From assembly GCA_965116395.1 (NCBI GenBank), contig OZ220684.1, positions 2,294,001-2,358,000 of the forward strand: DNA of 64,000 nt, given 5' to 3'. Both the position numbers and the translations under genes were made by a program. The DNA is from Bin5 sp965116395 (GTDB taxonomy: Bacteria > Chloroflexota > Anaerolineae > Caldilineales > Caldilineaceae). Shown here in pieces: positions 1-8,152 of this stretch; within the stretch, counting starts at the first letter, position 1, and the number at the start of each line of letters is the position of its first letter. A model generated the notes under the pieces. It was not told the DNA's origin. It made no database searches and saw nothing but the letters and a program-made list of their open reading frames with translations.

Positions 1-658
1 CGGCGTCTATCGCAAAAACTTCCCCACCCACTCCGAGCTGGACGGCGGCATCACGCCCGGTGTGGAAACGCCCGTCTTCGAGACCGACTTCGGCCGTGTG
101 GGGCTCTGCATCTGCTTCGATCTCAACTACTGGGAGGTTGGCTCCGGCCTCTGCCGCAACCGCGCCGAACTGGTGATCTGGCCCTCCATGTGGGCCGGGG
201 GCCGCATGTTGAGCAAATGGGCGATGGAGTTCGGCTTTAATATGGCCGCGGTCTGGAAGGAGCAGTCCACCTTCGTCGACGTCGCCGGCCGCGAGATCCT
301 CGCCGTCAAACGCGAGGCCAGAGACCGCACCGGCCGTTCGCCTGTGGTCACCGCTCGAATCGACCTCGACCGCCGCCTGCTGCACCCCGACAATAACCTG
401 GAAAACCTGAAGGCCCTCTTCAAACGCCACGGGCCGACCGCAGCCTTCACCGAGTGGCTGAAGCAGGACTGCCATCTGATCTTCGGCTCGCAAGTCCCGG
501 GCGCCTCCAGCGATCAGTTGATCGAAGAGTTCGGCCTCGAGACGATGCGCGACTACCTTGCACGCGTGCGCCGCGACCGCAAAGCCGCGCTGGCCGCGGC
601 CGCCGAACCGATCTATGCCAACGGACAAACCGTCGCACAGGACGGAGAGAGAATCTGA
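1..658 (+). CDS. Carbon-nitrogen hydrolase (nitrilase superfamily), 5'-truncated
   Basis: The reading frame is already open at base 2, so the gene starts outside the window; about 218 residues are visible. Nitrilase-family enzymes hydrolyse amide or nitrile C-N bonds with a Glu-Lys-Cys triad. The lysine region (GVYRKNFPT) lies at bases 2-28 and the cysteine in the CICFD block at about 110-124; the Glu lies upstream of the window. The Cys loop reads CICFDLNYWE, close to the family pattern ICYDxRFPE. The C-terminal ~70 residues are charged and Ala-rich. The stop overlaps the next start (TGATG), so it is translationally coupled to the SDR. The substrate cannot be told from this fragment; amidase or N-carbamoyl hydrolase are the usual alternatives. 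Confidence 0.85.
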   Translation, partial: GVYRKNFPTHSELDGGITPGVETPVFETDFGRVGLCICFDLNYWEVGSGLCRNRAELVIWPSMWAGGRMLSKWAMEFGFNMAAVWKEQSTFVDVAGREILAVKREARDRTGRSPVVTARIDLDRRLLHPDNNLENLKALFKRHGPTAAFTEWLKQDCHLIFGSQVPGASSDQLIEEFGLETMRDYLARVRRDRKAALAAAAEPIYANGQTVAQDGERI

Positions 659-1458
659 TGCTATTGACAGGAAAAACCGTCGTTGTGACCGGCGCCGGCG
701 GAGGGCTTGGCGCCGGCATCGCCGCGGTCTGCAGCCGCGAGGGCGCCAACGTGGTGGTGGCCGACATCCGCGGGCAGGCAGCAGACGCCGTTGCCGACAG
801 CCTGCCCGGCGATGCCCTTGCCGTCCACTGCGATGTCGGCGACGACGACGCCCAATCCGACCTGGTGCACAAAGCCGTCGCCGCATTCGGGCGTGTCGAC
901 GGCCTTGTGAACAACGCTGGTATCAACTTCGCCAAACCGTTCCTGGAAACGACTGCCGCCGACTGGGAACACATCATCCGTGTCGACCTGCGCGCCGTCT
1001 TCTTCCTGACCCAAAAGGTCTGCCGGCAGATGCTCACACAGTCCCCCGGCGGCGGCAGCGTCGTCAACATCGCCAGCGTCCACGCCCACGCCGCCATGCC
1101 CGGCGCCGGACCCTACGACGCAGCCAAAGCCGGCGTCGTCATGATGGGCAAAAGCTTCGCCCTCGAAATGGCCCCGCACAACATTCGCGTCAACGCGATC
1201 TCCCCCGGCCTGCTCGATACCCAGATCTGGCAGGACCTGCAGGACGCCGCGCCCAGCCCGGAGGAGTGCCTGGACTTCTGGCGCACCAACATTCCCAGCG
1301 GCCGCGTCATCGCCCCCGAAGAGATCGGCGAGCTGGCCGCCTTCCTGCTCAGCGACCGCAGCGCTTCCATCACCGGCGCCAACATCTACGCCGACGGCGG
1401 TATGACCGCCCAGCTCATCAGCCAGGAGCCCTACACCTCCAAGCCAATCGAAGGCTGA
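658..1458 (+). CDS. SDR-family NAD(P)-dependent oxidoreductase
   Basis: A 266-residue classical short-chain dehydrogenase/reductase, full length for the family. The nucleotide-binding TGAGGGLG lies at residues 11-18, NNAG at 85-88, and the catalytic Ser140, Tyr153 and Lys157 (YDAAK) are all present. D36 after the second strand suggests NAD(H) rather than NADP(H). The ATG overlaps the upstream hydrolase stop by one base, so the two form an operon. A longer in-frame extension upstream is out of frame with the hydrolase and is discarded, since residue 1 here is where SDR homology begins. The substrate is probably a sugar, polyol or hydroxy acid, but is not identifiable. Confidence 0.93.
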   Translation: MLLTGKTVVVTGAGGGLGAGIAAVCSREGANVVVADIRGQAADAVADSLPGDALAVHCDVGDDDAQSDLVHKAVAAFGRVDGLVNNAGINFAKPFLETTAADWEHIIRVDLRAVFFLTQKVCRQMLTQSPGGGSVVNIASVHAHAAMPGAGPYDAAKAGVVMMGKSFALEMAPHNIRVNAISPGLLDTQIWQDLQDAAPSPEECLDFWRTNIPSGRVIAPEEIGELAAFLLSDRSASITGANIYADGGMTAQLISQEPYTSKPIEG

Positions 1459-1749
1459 ACGCAACCCGGGCCGCCTCCTCCGCGCTGCCCAATGCGTGAT
1501 ACGCAATAACGTAGACGGATCGTACCCATATTGCCCACGACACTACGCAAAACAAACGCACGCGCATCCACCGGGCGGACTGCCCCCAAACACCACTCTA
1601 TCTGCTCGCAGACTCGTCCGAAAAACACTCCATTTCGGCACAATGCCTGCGCGCATTTCAAGTTTTTCTTCAACTCGTTCTTGGTGTAATATACTGGTCT
1701 GGCATAAACTCCTAAACCGATTCAGTCTTTCAGCCGAAACAGCGCTCCC
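1459..1749. other. Intergenic region, no gene seen
   Basis: About 290 bases between the SDR and the MFS transporter. The last 80 bases are AT-rich and include TAATATACT near 1687-1695, a plausible -10 element for the MFS gene, but no convincing -35 is spaced in front of it. No repeat or RNA gene was recognised. Confidence 0.4.
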
Positions 1750-3015
1750 ATGACGAAACTCCTGTCTCTCTGGACAGACCGCCCCCGCTTCCATCACGAT
1801 GTCAATATGCTCCTGATTGTCGTCGGCCTCGTGGCGGTCAGCTTTTTCGGCATCCAGACCTTTCTGAAGACCTTCTACGTTCTGCGCCTGGGCTACGGCA
1901 TGGTCTTTTTTGGCGTGTTTAACGCAGCCAGCGCACTGAGCTACATGGTGATGAGCCTGCCCGCCGGCGTCCTGGGAACCCGGCTCGGTTTGACACGCAC
2001 CATGCGCATCGGCATCGTCGTGACCGTCCTGGGCATGGCGATGCTGCCGCTGACCGAATCGGTGCCAGACTACCTCAGCTACTACTGGCCCGTTTTCTCG
2101 ATGATGGTTGTCTCCGGCGGCTACGCTCTCTTCAGCATCAACATGGTGCCGGCGCTCATGGGGTTGACCTCTGACGAAAACCGCAACAGCGCCTACGCTA
2201 CGACAGGCGTCCTGCGCGGCCTTGGCGCTTTTGTCGGTACCCCCTTTGCCGGCCTGCTGCCGGGCCTTATCGCAACCACGCTCGGGGTCGGACTCGACAA
2301 CCCCGCCCCCTACCGTCTGGCACTCTGGCTGAGTCCTGCGGTTCTGGCGCTGGCCATTATCCCCTTGATGCGCATCGGCGATGCAGAGCGGAGCGGTAAA
2401 CACAGAGAGAAGCCAACTCTGGCGGGTTCCTTTCCCGTCGTCCCCGTCAGCATGTTGATCCTGTTCGTCTGGTTCAGCCAGGCGGCCGGCGCTACCTGCT
2501 ACTCCTTCTGTAACGCTTTTATGGACACGGAGCTGCAACTGACCACCTTTACGATCGGGATCATCTCCAGCGCGGGGCAGTTCGCCTCCATCTTCGCTCC
2601 CATGCTGCTGCCGATGCTCGCCCGCCGTCGCGGCAACGGCTGGACGCTCATGGCAACGACCATCGGCGGCGCCGCGACCATGATCCCCCTTATTCTCATC
2701 CCCCAGTGGTTTGCCGCTGCCCTTGGCCAATTCGCCTCCATGGTCCTTTCGGCCGTGCGCATGCCCGCTCTTCAGGTCTATCAGATGGAGATGATCGAGA
2801 AGCACTGGCGTTCGCTGGCCTACGGCGCGGTAAACACGGCAATGGGCCTCAGTTTTGGGCTGGTGAGCTTCGGCGGCGGCCAGATCATTGAGAAATGGGG
2901 TTACACCAACCTCTTCGCGATGGGCGTGACCCTCTCCTTTGTCGGCGCCACCATCATGTGGATGATGTTGAAGCGGCCGACGCCGATGGTTGCAGCCCGC
3001 GGCGCAGTGCAATAA
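1750..3015 (+). CDS. MFS transporter
   Basis: A 421-residue hydrophobic protein with about twelve predicted membrane segments in two six-helix halves joined by a polar loop near residues 218-228 (charged stretch RIGDAERSGKHREK). The loop between helices 2 and 3 (GTRLGLTRTMRIG, about residues 77-89) is a degenerate form of the MFS signature GxLaDrxGrkxxl. The lone transcription unit is separated by 290 bases from the SDR, and the next gene is convergent. Substrate unknown; the family covers sugars, organic anions and drugs. A signal peptide is not expected. Confidence 0.85.
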   Translation: MTKLLSLWTDRPRFHHDVNMLLIVVGLVAVSFFGIQTFLKTFYVLRLGYGMVFFGVFNAASALSYMVMSLPAGVLGTRLGLTRTMRIGIVVTVLGMAMLPLTESVPDYLSYYWPVFSMMVVSGGYALFSINMVPALMGLTSDENRNSAYATTGVLRGLGAFVGTPFAGLLPGLIATTLGVGLDNPAPYRLALWLSPAVLALAIIPLMRIGDAERSGKHREKPTLAGSFPVVPVSMLILFVWFSQAAGATCYSFCNAFMDTELQLTTFTIGIISSAGQFASIFAPMLLPMLARRRGNGWTLMATTIGGAATMIPLILIPQWFAAALGQFASMVLSAVRMPALQVYQMEMIEKHWRSLAYGAVNTAMGLSFGLVSFGGGQIIEKWGYTNLFAMGVTLSFVGATIMWMMLKRPTPMVAARGAVQ

Positions 3016-3113
3016 CCAAATTGAAAAGAGAGAGAGGTAACAGGAGAGCGAAGTGTATGCTGCTCTCCCGTTTCGCTATCGGGCACGGCGCGGCATACCG
3101 GTTTCTTCGCCCC

Positions 3114-4145
3114 CTACAGCGTCAACTCCGCCATCATTCGCACCGTTTCGATACTGTCGGTCATCACCGTCAGAGTCGTAATTGGCGTCGCCTGCCACAG
3201 CTGCAAACGATCGGCGATGCGGGCTCGGCTGCCGCACAGGGCGACCGCGTCCACCAGCGCATCCGGCACCGCCGCGACCGCGCCGGCTCGGTCGCCGGCC
3301 AGATAGCTCGTCTGGATCCTGTCAGCCGCCTCTTCAAAACCGTAGCGGCAGGCCAGATTGTAATAAAAGTTCCTGCCCCTGCTCCCCATCCCGCCAATAT
3401 ACAAGGCCAGCATCGGCTTGAGCTGCATCCAGCAACTCGCCAGGTCATCCCCCACCACAACTGCCGCCGACGGCGCAATGTCGAACCTGTCCGGCCTTCC
3501 CTGTTGGCCGGCCCGCGCCCGCCCGGCAGCCACCACCTCCGCAAACGTCGCATCGTAATGCTCCGGCGCGAAGAAGATCGGCAGCCAGCCATCGGCCAGT
3601 TCTGCGGCTAACTGCACATTCCGCGGGCCAATTGCCGCCAGGTAGATCGGCAGATCCGCCCGCCCGTGCAGGATGCTTTTCAGCGGCTTTCCCAACCCAA
3701 ACGAGCCCGGCCCGCCGTAGGGCAACTGGTAAAACTCGCCTTCAAATGTCAGCGGCTCCTCACGCGCGAAAATGCGGCGTACTATTTCGATATACTCGCG
3801 CGTGCGTGTCAGCGGCTTGGCATAGCCCACGCCGTGCCAGCCCTCCACCACCTGCGGACCGGAGACACCCAGCCCCAGCAGCATACGCCCGCCCGACAGC
3901 TGGTCCAGCGTCATCGCGGTCATCGCCGTCATCGCCGGCGTGCGGGCCGCCATCTGCAGGATCGCCGTGCCCAGGTGAATCCGTTCAGTCTGCGCGCCGA
4001 TCCACGCCAGCGGCGATACCGCGTCCGAACCGTAGGCCTCAGCCGTCCACACCGCGTAATAGCCCAGCCGGTCCGCCTCGCGGATCAGCTCCATCGGCAG
4101 CGCAATCTTTCCCCCGGAATAACCTGTATTGAGTCCCAGTCGCAT
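3114..4145 (-). CDS. LLM-class (luciferase-like) F420-dependent oxidoreductase
   Basis: A 343-residue TIM-barrel flavin/F420 oxidoreductase. N-terminal MRLGLNTGYSG, the central GGRMLLGLGVSGP loop and the FEGEFYQLP segment are typical of the LLM subgroup related to F420-dependent methylenetetrahydromethanopterin reductase (Mer) and its F420 homologues. I chose the second of two adjacent ATGs because GGAGG (4151-4155) stands 5 bases from it; starting further upstream would add 12 residues without family similarity. It runs convergent to the MFS gene and diverges from none of its neighbours in an obvious operon; purN lies 100 bases upstream on the same strand. Substrate unknown. FMN instead of F420 use cannot be excluded from sequence. 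Confidence 0.85.
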   Translation of the reverse strand: MRLGLNTGYSGGKIALPMELIREADRLGYYAVWTAEAYGSDAVSPLAWIGAQTERIHLGTAILQMAARTPAMTAMTAMTLDQLSGGRMLLGLGVSGPQVVEGWHGVGYAKPLTRTREYIEIVRRIFAREEPLTFEGEFYQLPYGGPGSFGLGKPLKSILHGRADLPIYLAAIGPRNVQLAAELADGWLPIFFAPEHYDATFAEVVAAGRARAGQQGRPDRFDIAPSAAVVVGDDLASCWMQLKPMLALYIGGMGSRGRNFYYNLACRYGFEEAADRIQTSYLAGDRAGAVAAVPDALVDAVALCGSRARIADRLQLWQATPITTLTVMTDSIETVRMMAELTL

Positions 4146-4245
4146 CATAACCTCCGCCGGCCGGCCCGAGGACGCGGTCAACGCCTCTCAGAACAGCGCT
4201 CTTGCTGACTCCCTCTTCTACCGTCCCCGCCGCTGCGTGCAGACG

Positions 4246-4839
4246 CTATCCGATCAACCCTTGCAGGGTCTCTACCAGCAGTCGGTGCTCCACCGCGTGG
4301 ATGCGATCGGCCAGCGTTTCGTGTGTGTCGCTAGCATGAATCGGAACGGCCCGCTCCGCCAGCACCGGCCCCTCGTCCACGCGCGCATCCGGCACCAGAT
4401 GTACCATCACGCCCGTATGGTCGATTTCACCGCGCCCAAAGGCCGCCAGCGCGTCGTCAATCGCGTGCGCGCCGGGGAACTGCCCGGGCAGCGCCGGGTG
4501 CAGATTCACAACCCGATTGGGAAAGCGCCCCAGAAACTGATCGCTGAAAATGTGCATCCAACCGGCCAATACCACCCAGTCCGGCGCGTACTCGCTCACC
4601 AACGCGGCCAGATCGGCGTCGTATTCGGCGCGGCTGCGCTGCGCGTCTCGGTAAGGTTTCAGCGGAAAGTAGCGGTCGGGGATCTCCGCCCGCCGCGCCC
4701 TTTCCAGCCCGTATGCAGCCTTGCGATTGGACACAACGACCGCAATCTGCGCGTCCAGCTTCCCCGCCGTCACCGCGTCGATGATGGCCTGCAGATTCGA
4801 TCCGTTACCCGAAATGAGAACGGCCAACTTGGATTTCAT
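4246..4839 (-). CDS. purN: Phosphoribosylglycinamide formyltransferase
   Basis: Transfers the formyl group of 10-formyltetrahydrofolate to GAR in step three of purine synthesis. The 197-residue protein has the phosphate-binding GNGSN at residues 11-15 and the catalytic Asn112, His114 (NLHP) and Asp155 (VDEGP). Its length matches the E. coli enzyme closely. The ATG giving MKSKLAVLISG is chosen; an upstream in-frame ATG would add eight residues before the first beta strand. It stands alone on the minus strand, with no other pur gene near, and may share a short leader with the downstream LLM gene. Confidence 0.95.
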   Translation of the reverse strand: MKSKLAVLISGNGSNLQAIIDAVTAGKLDAQIAVVVSNRKAAYGLERARRAEIPDRYFPLKPYRDAQRSRAEYDADLAALVSEYAPDWVVLAGWMHIFSDQFLGRFPNRVVNLHPALPGQFPGAHAIDDALAAFGRGEIDHTGVMVHLVPDARVDEGPVLAERAVPIHASDTHETLADRIHAVEHRLLVETLQGLIG

Positions 4840-5007
4840 AGCGCCCCTGAAGACAGGTGACATGGCTTTGCCGTACCGTCTACAGTATAATCGATCCCTA
4901 TACGCGGCGAACTATTCTTGCCGCCGGAGAACAGGTCCCCCATCAGTGCCACAAGACAACCTGCCCCGTGGTCCGGTTTTCGGTACCCGCCATAGCGTCC
5001 CCATCAC

Positions 5008-6159
5008 ATGAACCGCAGCCGAATTCTTATTCTGATGAGCGCTACCGGGGGCGGCCACCGTGCCAGCGCCCAGGCCTTGCAAGCTGCCTTCGCCGCCCGT
5101 TATCCCGATCGGTTTCAGGTGGAGGTCGTCGACCCGTGGACCGATTACACCCCTTGGCCTATCAACCGGATACCCCGCACGTACAGCCCGATCGTCGCCC
5201 GCGCCCTCTGGTTCTGGAAGTTGCTCTGGCTCGTCTTCGAAAACGAGCGCGCGCTCTCTGCCGTCCTGCGCCTGGCCTATCTTCTCTGCCGCAACGAACT
5301 GCGCAAGGTCCTGCAAGACTACCGCCCACACCTGATCATCTCCGTACACCCCCTGATACAGCACATCTTCTTGCGGTTGCTCGAGCAGGAGCGCGCCCCG
5401 ATTCCCTTCGTGACCGTCGTCACCGACCTGGCATCATTTCATCACGGCTGGTTTCATGCGCGCGCCGAGCGCTGCTATGTCGCCAGTGAGGCCGCGGCGG
5501 ACGCCGCCCTCCGCCATGGCCTCCCAGCCCGACAAGTTCGGCTGCTCGGCCTGCCCGTCCGGTCCGCCTTTACCGATGCCTTGCCGGACAAAGAGACGGC
5601 GCGCGCCCGGTTGGGGCTGGCCGAAAGTGGCTTTACCGCGCTTCTGCTCGGCGGCGGCGAGGGCATGGGCCCGGTCGCGGCGATTGCGCACGCGGTGGCC
5701 CGCCGGCTGGCGACGACGGGGACGGCCGCGCAACTGGTCGTCATCTGCGGCCGCAATAAACGTCTGCGCCGAGCGCTGCAGGGGGCAGAATGGCCGATTC
5801 CGGTGCAGGTGTGCGGTTTTGTCGATAACGTGCAGGAGTGGATGGCTGCTAGCGACTGCGTTATCACCAAGGCCGGGCCGGGCACAATCGCCGAAGCGCT
5901 GATCTGCGGGCTCCCCATCCTCGTGAGCGGATTTATCCCCGGGCAGGAGGCGGGCAACGTGTCCTACGTAGTGGAGAACGGCGTCGGCGCCTACTGCGAT
6001 TCACCCGACGGCATCGCCGCCACCGTCAGCGACTGGGCCGGCGGCAATCAACTGCCCCAGATGGCAGCCCGCGCCCGCAAGCTCGGCCGCCCCCGCGCCG
6101 CCTATGACATCGTCGATGAGATTGCGGAGCTTGTGGATGGAGAGGCCGCGCGGGAGTGA
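5008..6159 (+). CDS. MGDG-synthase/UgtP-like glycosyltransferase (GT28 fold)
   Basis: A 383-residue GT-B glycosyltransferase. The N-terminal half resembles the MGDG synthase N domain: SATGGGHRASA at residues 11-21 is the acceptor-side Gly-rich loop, followed by a PWTDY segment. The C-terminal half carries the GT28 nucleotide-sugar site (GGGEGMG near 214-220, KAGPGTIAEAL near 290-300, GQEAGN near 314-319). The family transfers Glc or Gal from a UDP-sugar to diacylglycerol, or GlcNAc to lipid carriers. A membrane-lipid glycosyltransferase of the inner leaflet is the most likely role. A TATAAT at 4886-4891 could be the -10 of its promoter, with only a poor -35. Confidence 0.87.
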   Translation: MNRSRILILMSATGGGHRASAQALQAAFAARYPDRFQVEVVDPWTDYTPWPINRIPRTYSPIVARALWFWKLLWLVFENERALSAVLRLAYLLCRNELRKVLQDYRPHLIISVHPLIQHIFLRLLEQERAPIPFVTVVTDLASFHHGWFHARAERCYVASEAAADAALRHGLPARQVRLLGLPVRSAFTDALPDKETARARLGLAESGFTALLLGGGEGMGPVAAIAHAVARRLATTGTAAQLVVICGRNKRLRRALQGAEWPIPVQVCGFVDNVQEWMAASDCVITKAGPGTIAEALICGLPILVSGFIPGQEAGNVSYVVENGVGAYCDSPDGIAATVSDWAGGNQLPQMAARARKLGRPRAAYDIVDEIAELVDGEAARE

Positions 6160-6177
6160 GGGACGCTGTGAATCCCG

Positions 6178-6411
6178 TCATCCTATCTCGCTGTCACGAC
6201 GAGCGCGTTCTTCCATGAGCAACGCTGCTGCCTCTACGCCAAGATCGGTCTCGGGGCGTTGGGCCAGATGCTTCCGCCACTCCCAGCGCTCCAATTCCCG
6301 CTCTATAGCAGAGAGCACCACCGCGCGCATAGTGCAGTTGTTCTCACGCGCATAGCCGCGCAGCCGCTCATGCAGCGTATCCGGCATGTTCTTGATCACT
6401 AAGTTAGCCAT
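6178..6411 (-). CDS. FitA/VapB-like ribbon-helix-helix antitoxin, orphan
   Basis: A 77-residue protein beginning MANLVIKNMPDTL, the classic RHH strand (xLxIxxLPxxL) followed by two helices with an Arg-rich turn. This is the FitA-like antitoxin architecture, in which the C-terminal tail neutralises a PIN-domain VapC/FitB toxin. The start adopted skips a 12-residue Cys-rich upstream extension. No PIN-domain gene follows: downstream on this strand is only the convergent glycosyltransferase, ending 18 bases away. So it is an orphan antitoxin or a stand-alone regulator. It marks the left edge of the TA/defence region. Confidence 0.75.
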   Translation of the reverse strand: MANLVIKNMPDTLHERLRGYARENNCTMRAVVLSAIERELERWEWRKHLAQRPETDLGVEAAALLMEERARRDSEIG

Positions 6412-6523
6412 GCAATGACAATAGCATGACACGCGGCATGAAATCAAAGTCCTGGACTGCGAGGCGCGAACTTAATACCCATCCACTCTTGCTGTTCGTA
6501 CTGCTGGGCGCGACAATGGAACC

Positions 6524-6778
6524 ATGATTTACGCATACCCGTGTGAACTCACCCCCGACGAAGATGGAGGCTTGGTGGTCTTATTCCCTGATGTCCCAGA
6601 GGCTGTCACGGGGGCCAAAGACCGGACCGAAGCGCTAACTATGGCCGAAGACGCCATCGCTACAGCCTTGGCCGGATATGTCCACGCGCAATGGGAGATC
6701 CCCACCCCCAGTCAACCGGTCGCCGGTCAGGAACTCGTCGCGGTGAACCGGTCAACCTTGATCTCTTTGCTTCGTTAG
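6524..6778 (+). CDS. HicB-family antitoxin-like protein, intact, orphan
   Basis: An 84-residue protein with the HicB partially degraded RNase-H fold: YPCELTPDEDGGLVVLFPDVPEAVT then an Ala-rich helix (MAEDAIATALAGY). HicB antitoxins pair with the small HicA RNA-binding toxin, usually encoded immediately upstream. Here the preceding 110 bases hold no HicA-like frame, and the adjacent upstream gene is divergent. The C-terminal DNA-binding helix (NRSTLISLLR) is short. The stop codon overlaps, tail to tail, the stop of a minus-strand HigA relic (6775-6861). Either a solitary HicB or a TA remnant that lost its toxin. Confidence 0.8.
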   Translation: MIYAYPCELTPDEDGGLVVLFPDVPEAVTGAKDRTEALTMAEDAIATALAGYVHAQWEIPTPSQPVAGQELVAVNRSTLISLLR

Positions 6779-6861
6779 CGGGCCAGCCATAAATTGCAGG
6801 TTGTCTGAATCCCCAGCCAAGTCTCCGGTCTAGAACCAAACGCCCGCGACAAGCGCAGACA
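6775..6861 (-). pseudogene. HigA-type antitoxin C-terminal relic 1
   Basis: On the minus strand an open frame of 28 codons ending at TAA (6775-6777) reads FGSRPETWLGIQ then NLWLAR-stop. This is the conserved C-terminus of HigA/XRE antitoxins (GTSPEFWLNLQ..YDLWLAR). In-frame TGA at 6862-6864 cuts it off from any N-terminal HTH, and no HigB follows. Related relic at 10286-10435. Confidence 0.65.
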
Positions 6862-6997
6862 TCAGGGGGAGCGGAACACCCCTCGAGTTGGGTAGTTCGT
6901 AAGGCGGTGGCTGCTGCCCTGACTGAGAGTCTGTAATTGACTTGCCGGCGGTCGCAGCGGCCGTCCCCTATCTATGGTCCAACTTCGATGAAAAAAA

Positions 6998-7024
6998 GTC
7001 GGCATACTGATTCAGATTGCCGAC
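6998..7024. promoter_or_regulatory. Inverted repeat upstream of abiEi promoter
   Basis: GTCGGCA (6998-7004) and TGCCGAC (7018-7024) form a perfect 7-bp inverted repeat ending five bases before the -35 box. AbiEi-type antitoxins are known to repress their own promoter through inverted repeats, so this is a candidate operator. No T-tract follows on either strand. Confidence 0.4.
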
Positions 7025-7029
7025 CTAAA

Positions 7030-7058
7030 TTGACAAAGGCATTGCGGTCTTGTAAACT
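7030..7058 (+). promoter_or_regulatory. Sigma70-type promoter for abiEi
   Basis: TTGACA at 7030-7035, 17-base spacer, TAAACT at 7053-7058; about 42 bases before the abiEi start. Perfect -35, four of six at -10. Confidence 0.55.
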
Positions 7059-7100
7059 TGCTGGCAGTTGCCATCACGGGGACAACAGGACTGACACGCA

Positions 7101-7703
7101 ATGACCGCCGAACTCAATGAAGAGATTCTTCACCAAGCTGGCATCGGCGCCTTTTTCCGTCCAAGTCAACTGGCGCCTCTGGGAATCCCCTACCACAGGC
7201 TGCGACAGCTTGAGGCGGATGAGGCTGTTGAGCGCGTCGGTTGGGGCCTTTACCGGCTTGCCGACGCCGAGCCCACCGAACGCTATTCGATAGCCTCTGT
7301 CTGCGCCCGCGTTCCCAACGCGATCGTCTGCCTCCTTTCTGCGCTCCAGGTACACGGGATCGGCACACAGCTCCCGCACCAGGTCTGGATCGCCATCCCG
7401 CACAAAGCGAAGCCCCCTACGCTGACCAATGTAGGAGTTCGTCTGCTCCGATTCAGCGGCGCGGCCTGGACCTATGGTATCCAGGAGACGAAATTCGAAG
7501 GGGTGCCCGCCCGCATCACTTCACCGGCCCGCACCGTCGTTGACTGTTTCCGGTTTGAGCGTCTTATCGGCAGGGAGGCCGCACTGGAGGCTCTGCGAGA
7601 AGCGCTGCGGGACAGGAAGGTGACCACTGTCGCGTTGGCGCGCACGCTAGAGGTACTGCCCTCGCGCCGTCTTAGAACCATATTGGAGGTGGGCGTGCTA
7701 TGA
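7101..7703 (+). CDS. abiEi: AbiEi-like type IV antitoxin / transcriptional repressor
   Basis: A 200-residue protein. The N-terminal ~60 residues form a winged-helix domain (FRPSQLAPLGIPYHRLRQLEAD, then GWGLYRL). The C-terminal domain carries the blocks characteristic of AbiEi family antitoxins: RYSIASVCARVPNAIVCLLSAL, HQVWIAIP and the SPARTVVDCFR motif. In AbiE systems AbiEi represses the operon and counteracts the AbiEii nucleotidyltransferase toxin; the pair acts as an abortive-infection or TA module. The gene is intact and has a good promoter and an inverted repeat in front. Its last codons overlap the start of a truncated AbiEii by the coupling signature ATGA. Retained antitoxin with a dead toxin is the likely state. 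Confidence 0.85.
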   Translation: MTAELNEEILHQAGIGAFFRPSQLAPLGIPYHRLRQLEADEAVERVGWGLYRLADAEPTERYSIASVCARVPNAIVCLLSALQVHGIGTQLPHQVWIAIPHKAKPPTLTNVGVRLLRFSGAAWTYGIQETKFEGVPARITSPARTVVDCFRFERLIGREAALEALREALRDRKVTTVALARTLEVLPSRRLRTILEVGVL

Positions 7704-7870
7704 CGGCCAACGTTGCCGCCTCAATCAGGGCCCGTCCGCTCAACAAGAGAAGAAGCGGTGGAAGTGAGTTTGAACTGTTCCTCGTCCGCTACGCCTGCGA
7801 GCGCTTCCTGAAAGGAATGACCCTAATGTCCATTCAGTCTTGCCATCCGCATAGCAAGGCGCGACCATAA
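7700..7870 (+). pseudogene. abiEii: AbiEii toxin N-terminal relic
   Basis: A 56-codon frame starts at ATG 7700, four bases inside abiEi. It reads MTANVAASIRARPLN, then a patch of basic and Gly residues, then EFELFLVRYACERFL. That matches the start of AbiEii nucleotidyltransferases, where NVAASVRARLLNLA..GEDFxLxLxRYAxERFLYRL is conserved. Directly after ERFL the next residues are KGMTLM, which in intact toxins (LKGAxLL) come about fifteen residues later, so an internal deletion is likely. The frame then drifts and ends at TAA 7868-7870. The catalytic GSxxxxxD region is absent. Confidence 0.7.
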
Positions 7871-7904
7871 AACTATGAACAGTCAGGAATTCATCAGGCG
7901 AGCC

Positions 7905-8078
7905 ATGATCTACACATACCCGTGTGAATTCACCTCCGACAGAGTTAGAAGTCATATGGCCATTTTCCCTGACGTTCCAAAGGCTATCACCGGCGGCAGA
8001 GACCGGGCCGAAGCGCGGGCAGTGAGACGGCTTCCGATTTGGAAGTCCCGGAGCTACGATCTGAGCGTGTTCCCGTAG
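7905..8078 (+). pseudogene. Degenerate second HicB copy
   Basis: MIYTYPCEFTSDR and IFPDVPKAITGGRDRAEAR align with residues 1-37 of the intact HicB at 6524 (MIYAYPCELTPDE, LFPDVPEAVTGAKDRTEA). After that the frame departs from the family, losing the Ala-rich helix and ending early after 57 codons. The Gly-rich turn (DEDGGL) is replaced by DRVRSH. Probably a decayed paralogue from duplication of the TA segment; no HicA nearby. Confidence 0.7.
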
Positions 8079-8152
8079 AGTTTTCTTGAGCTTCTGCCAT
8101 TAGCGGCACGGTCCTTTGATTCGCATTCACTGCAAAGAGACAGGAGATTTGG

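Noticed and set aside
1543..3012. A 489-codon minus-strand frame opposite the MFS gene
   Set aside because: His/Asp-rich shadow; the plus strand encodes the transporter.
6411..6523. A HicA toxin gene between the RHH antitoxin and HicB
   Set aside because: No frame with a HicA-like double-stranded RNA-binding fold; too short.
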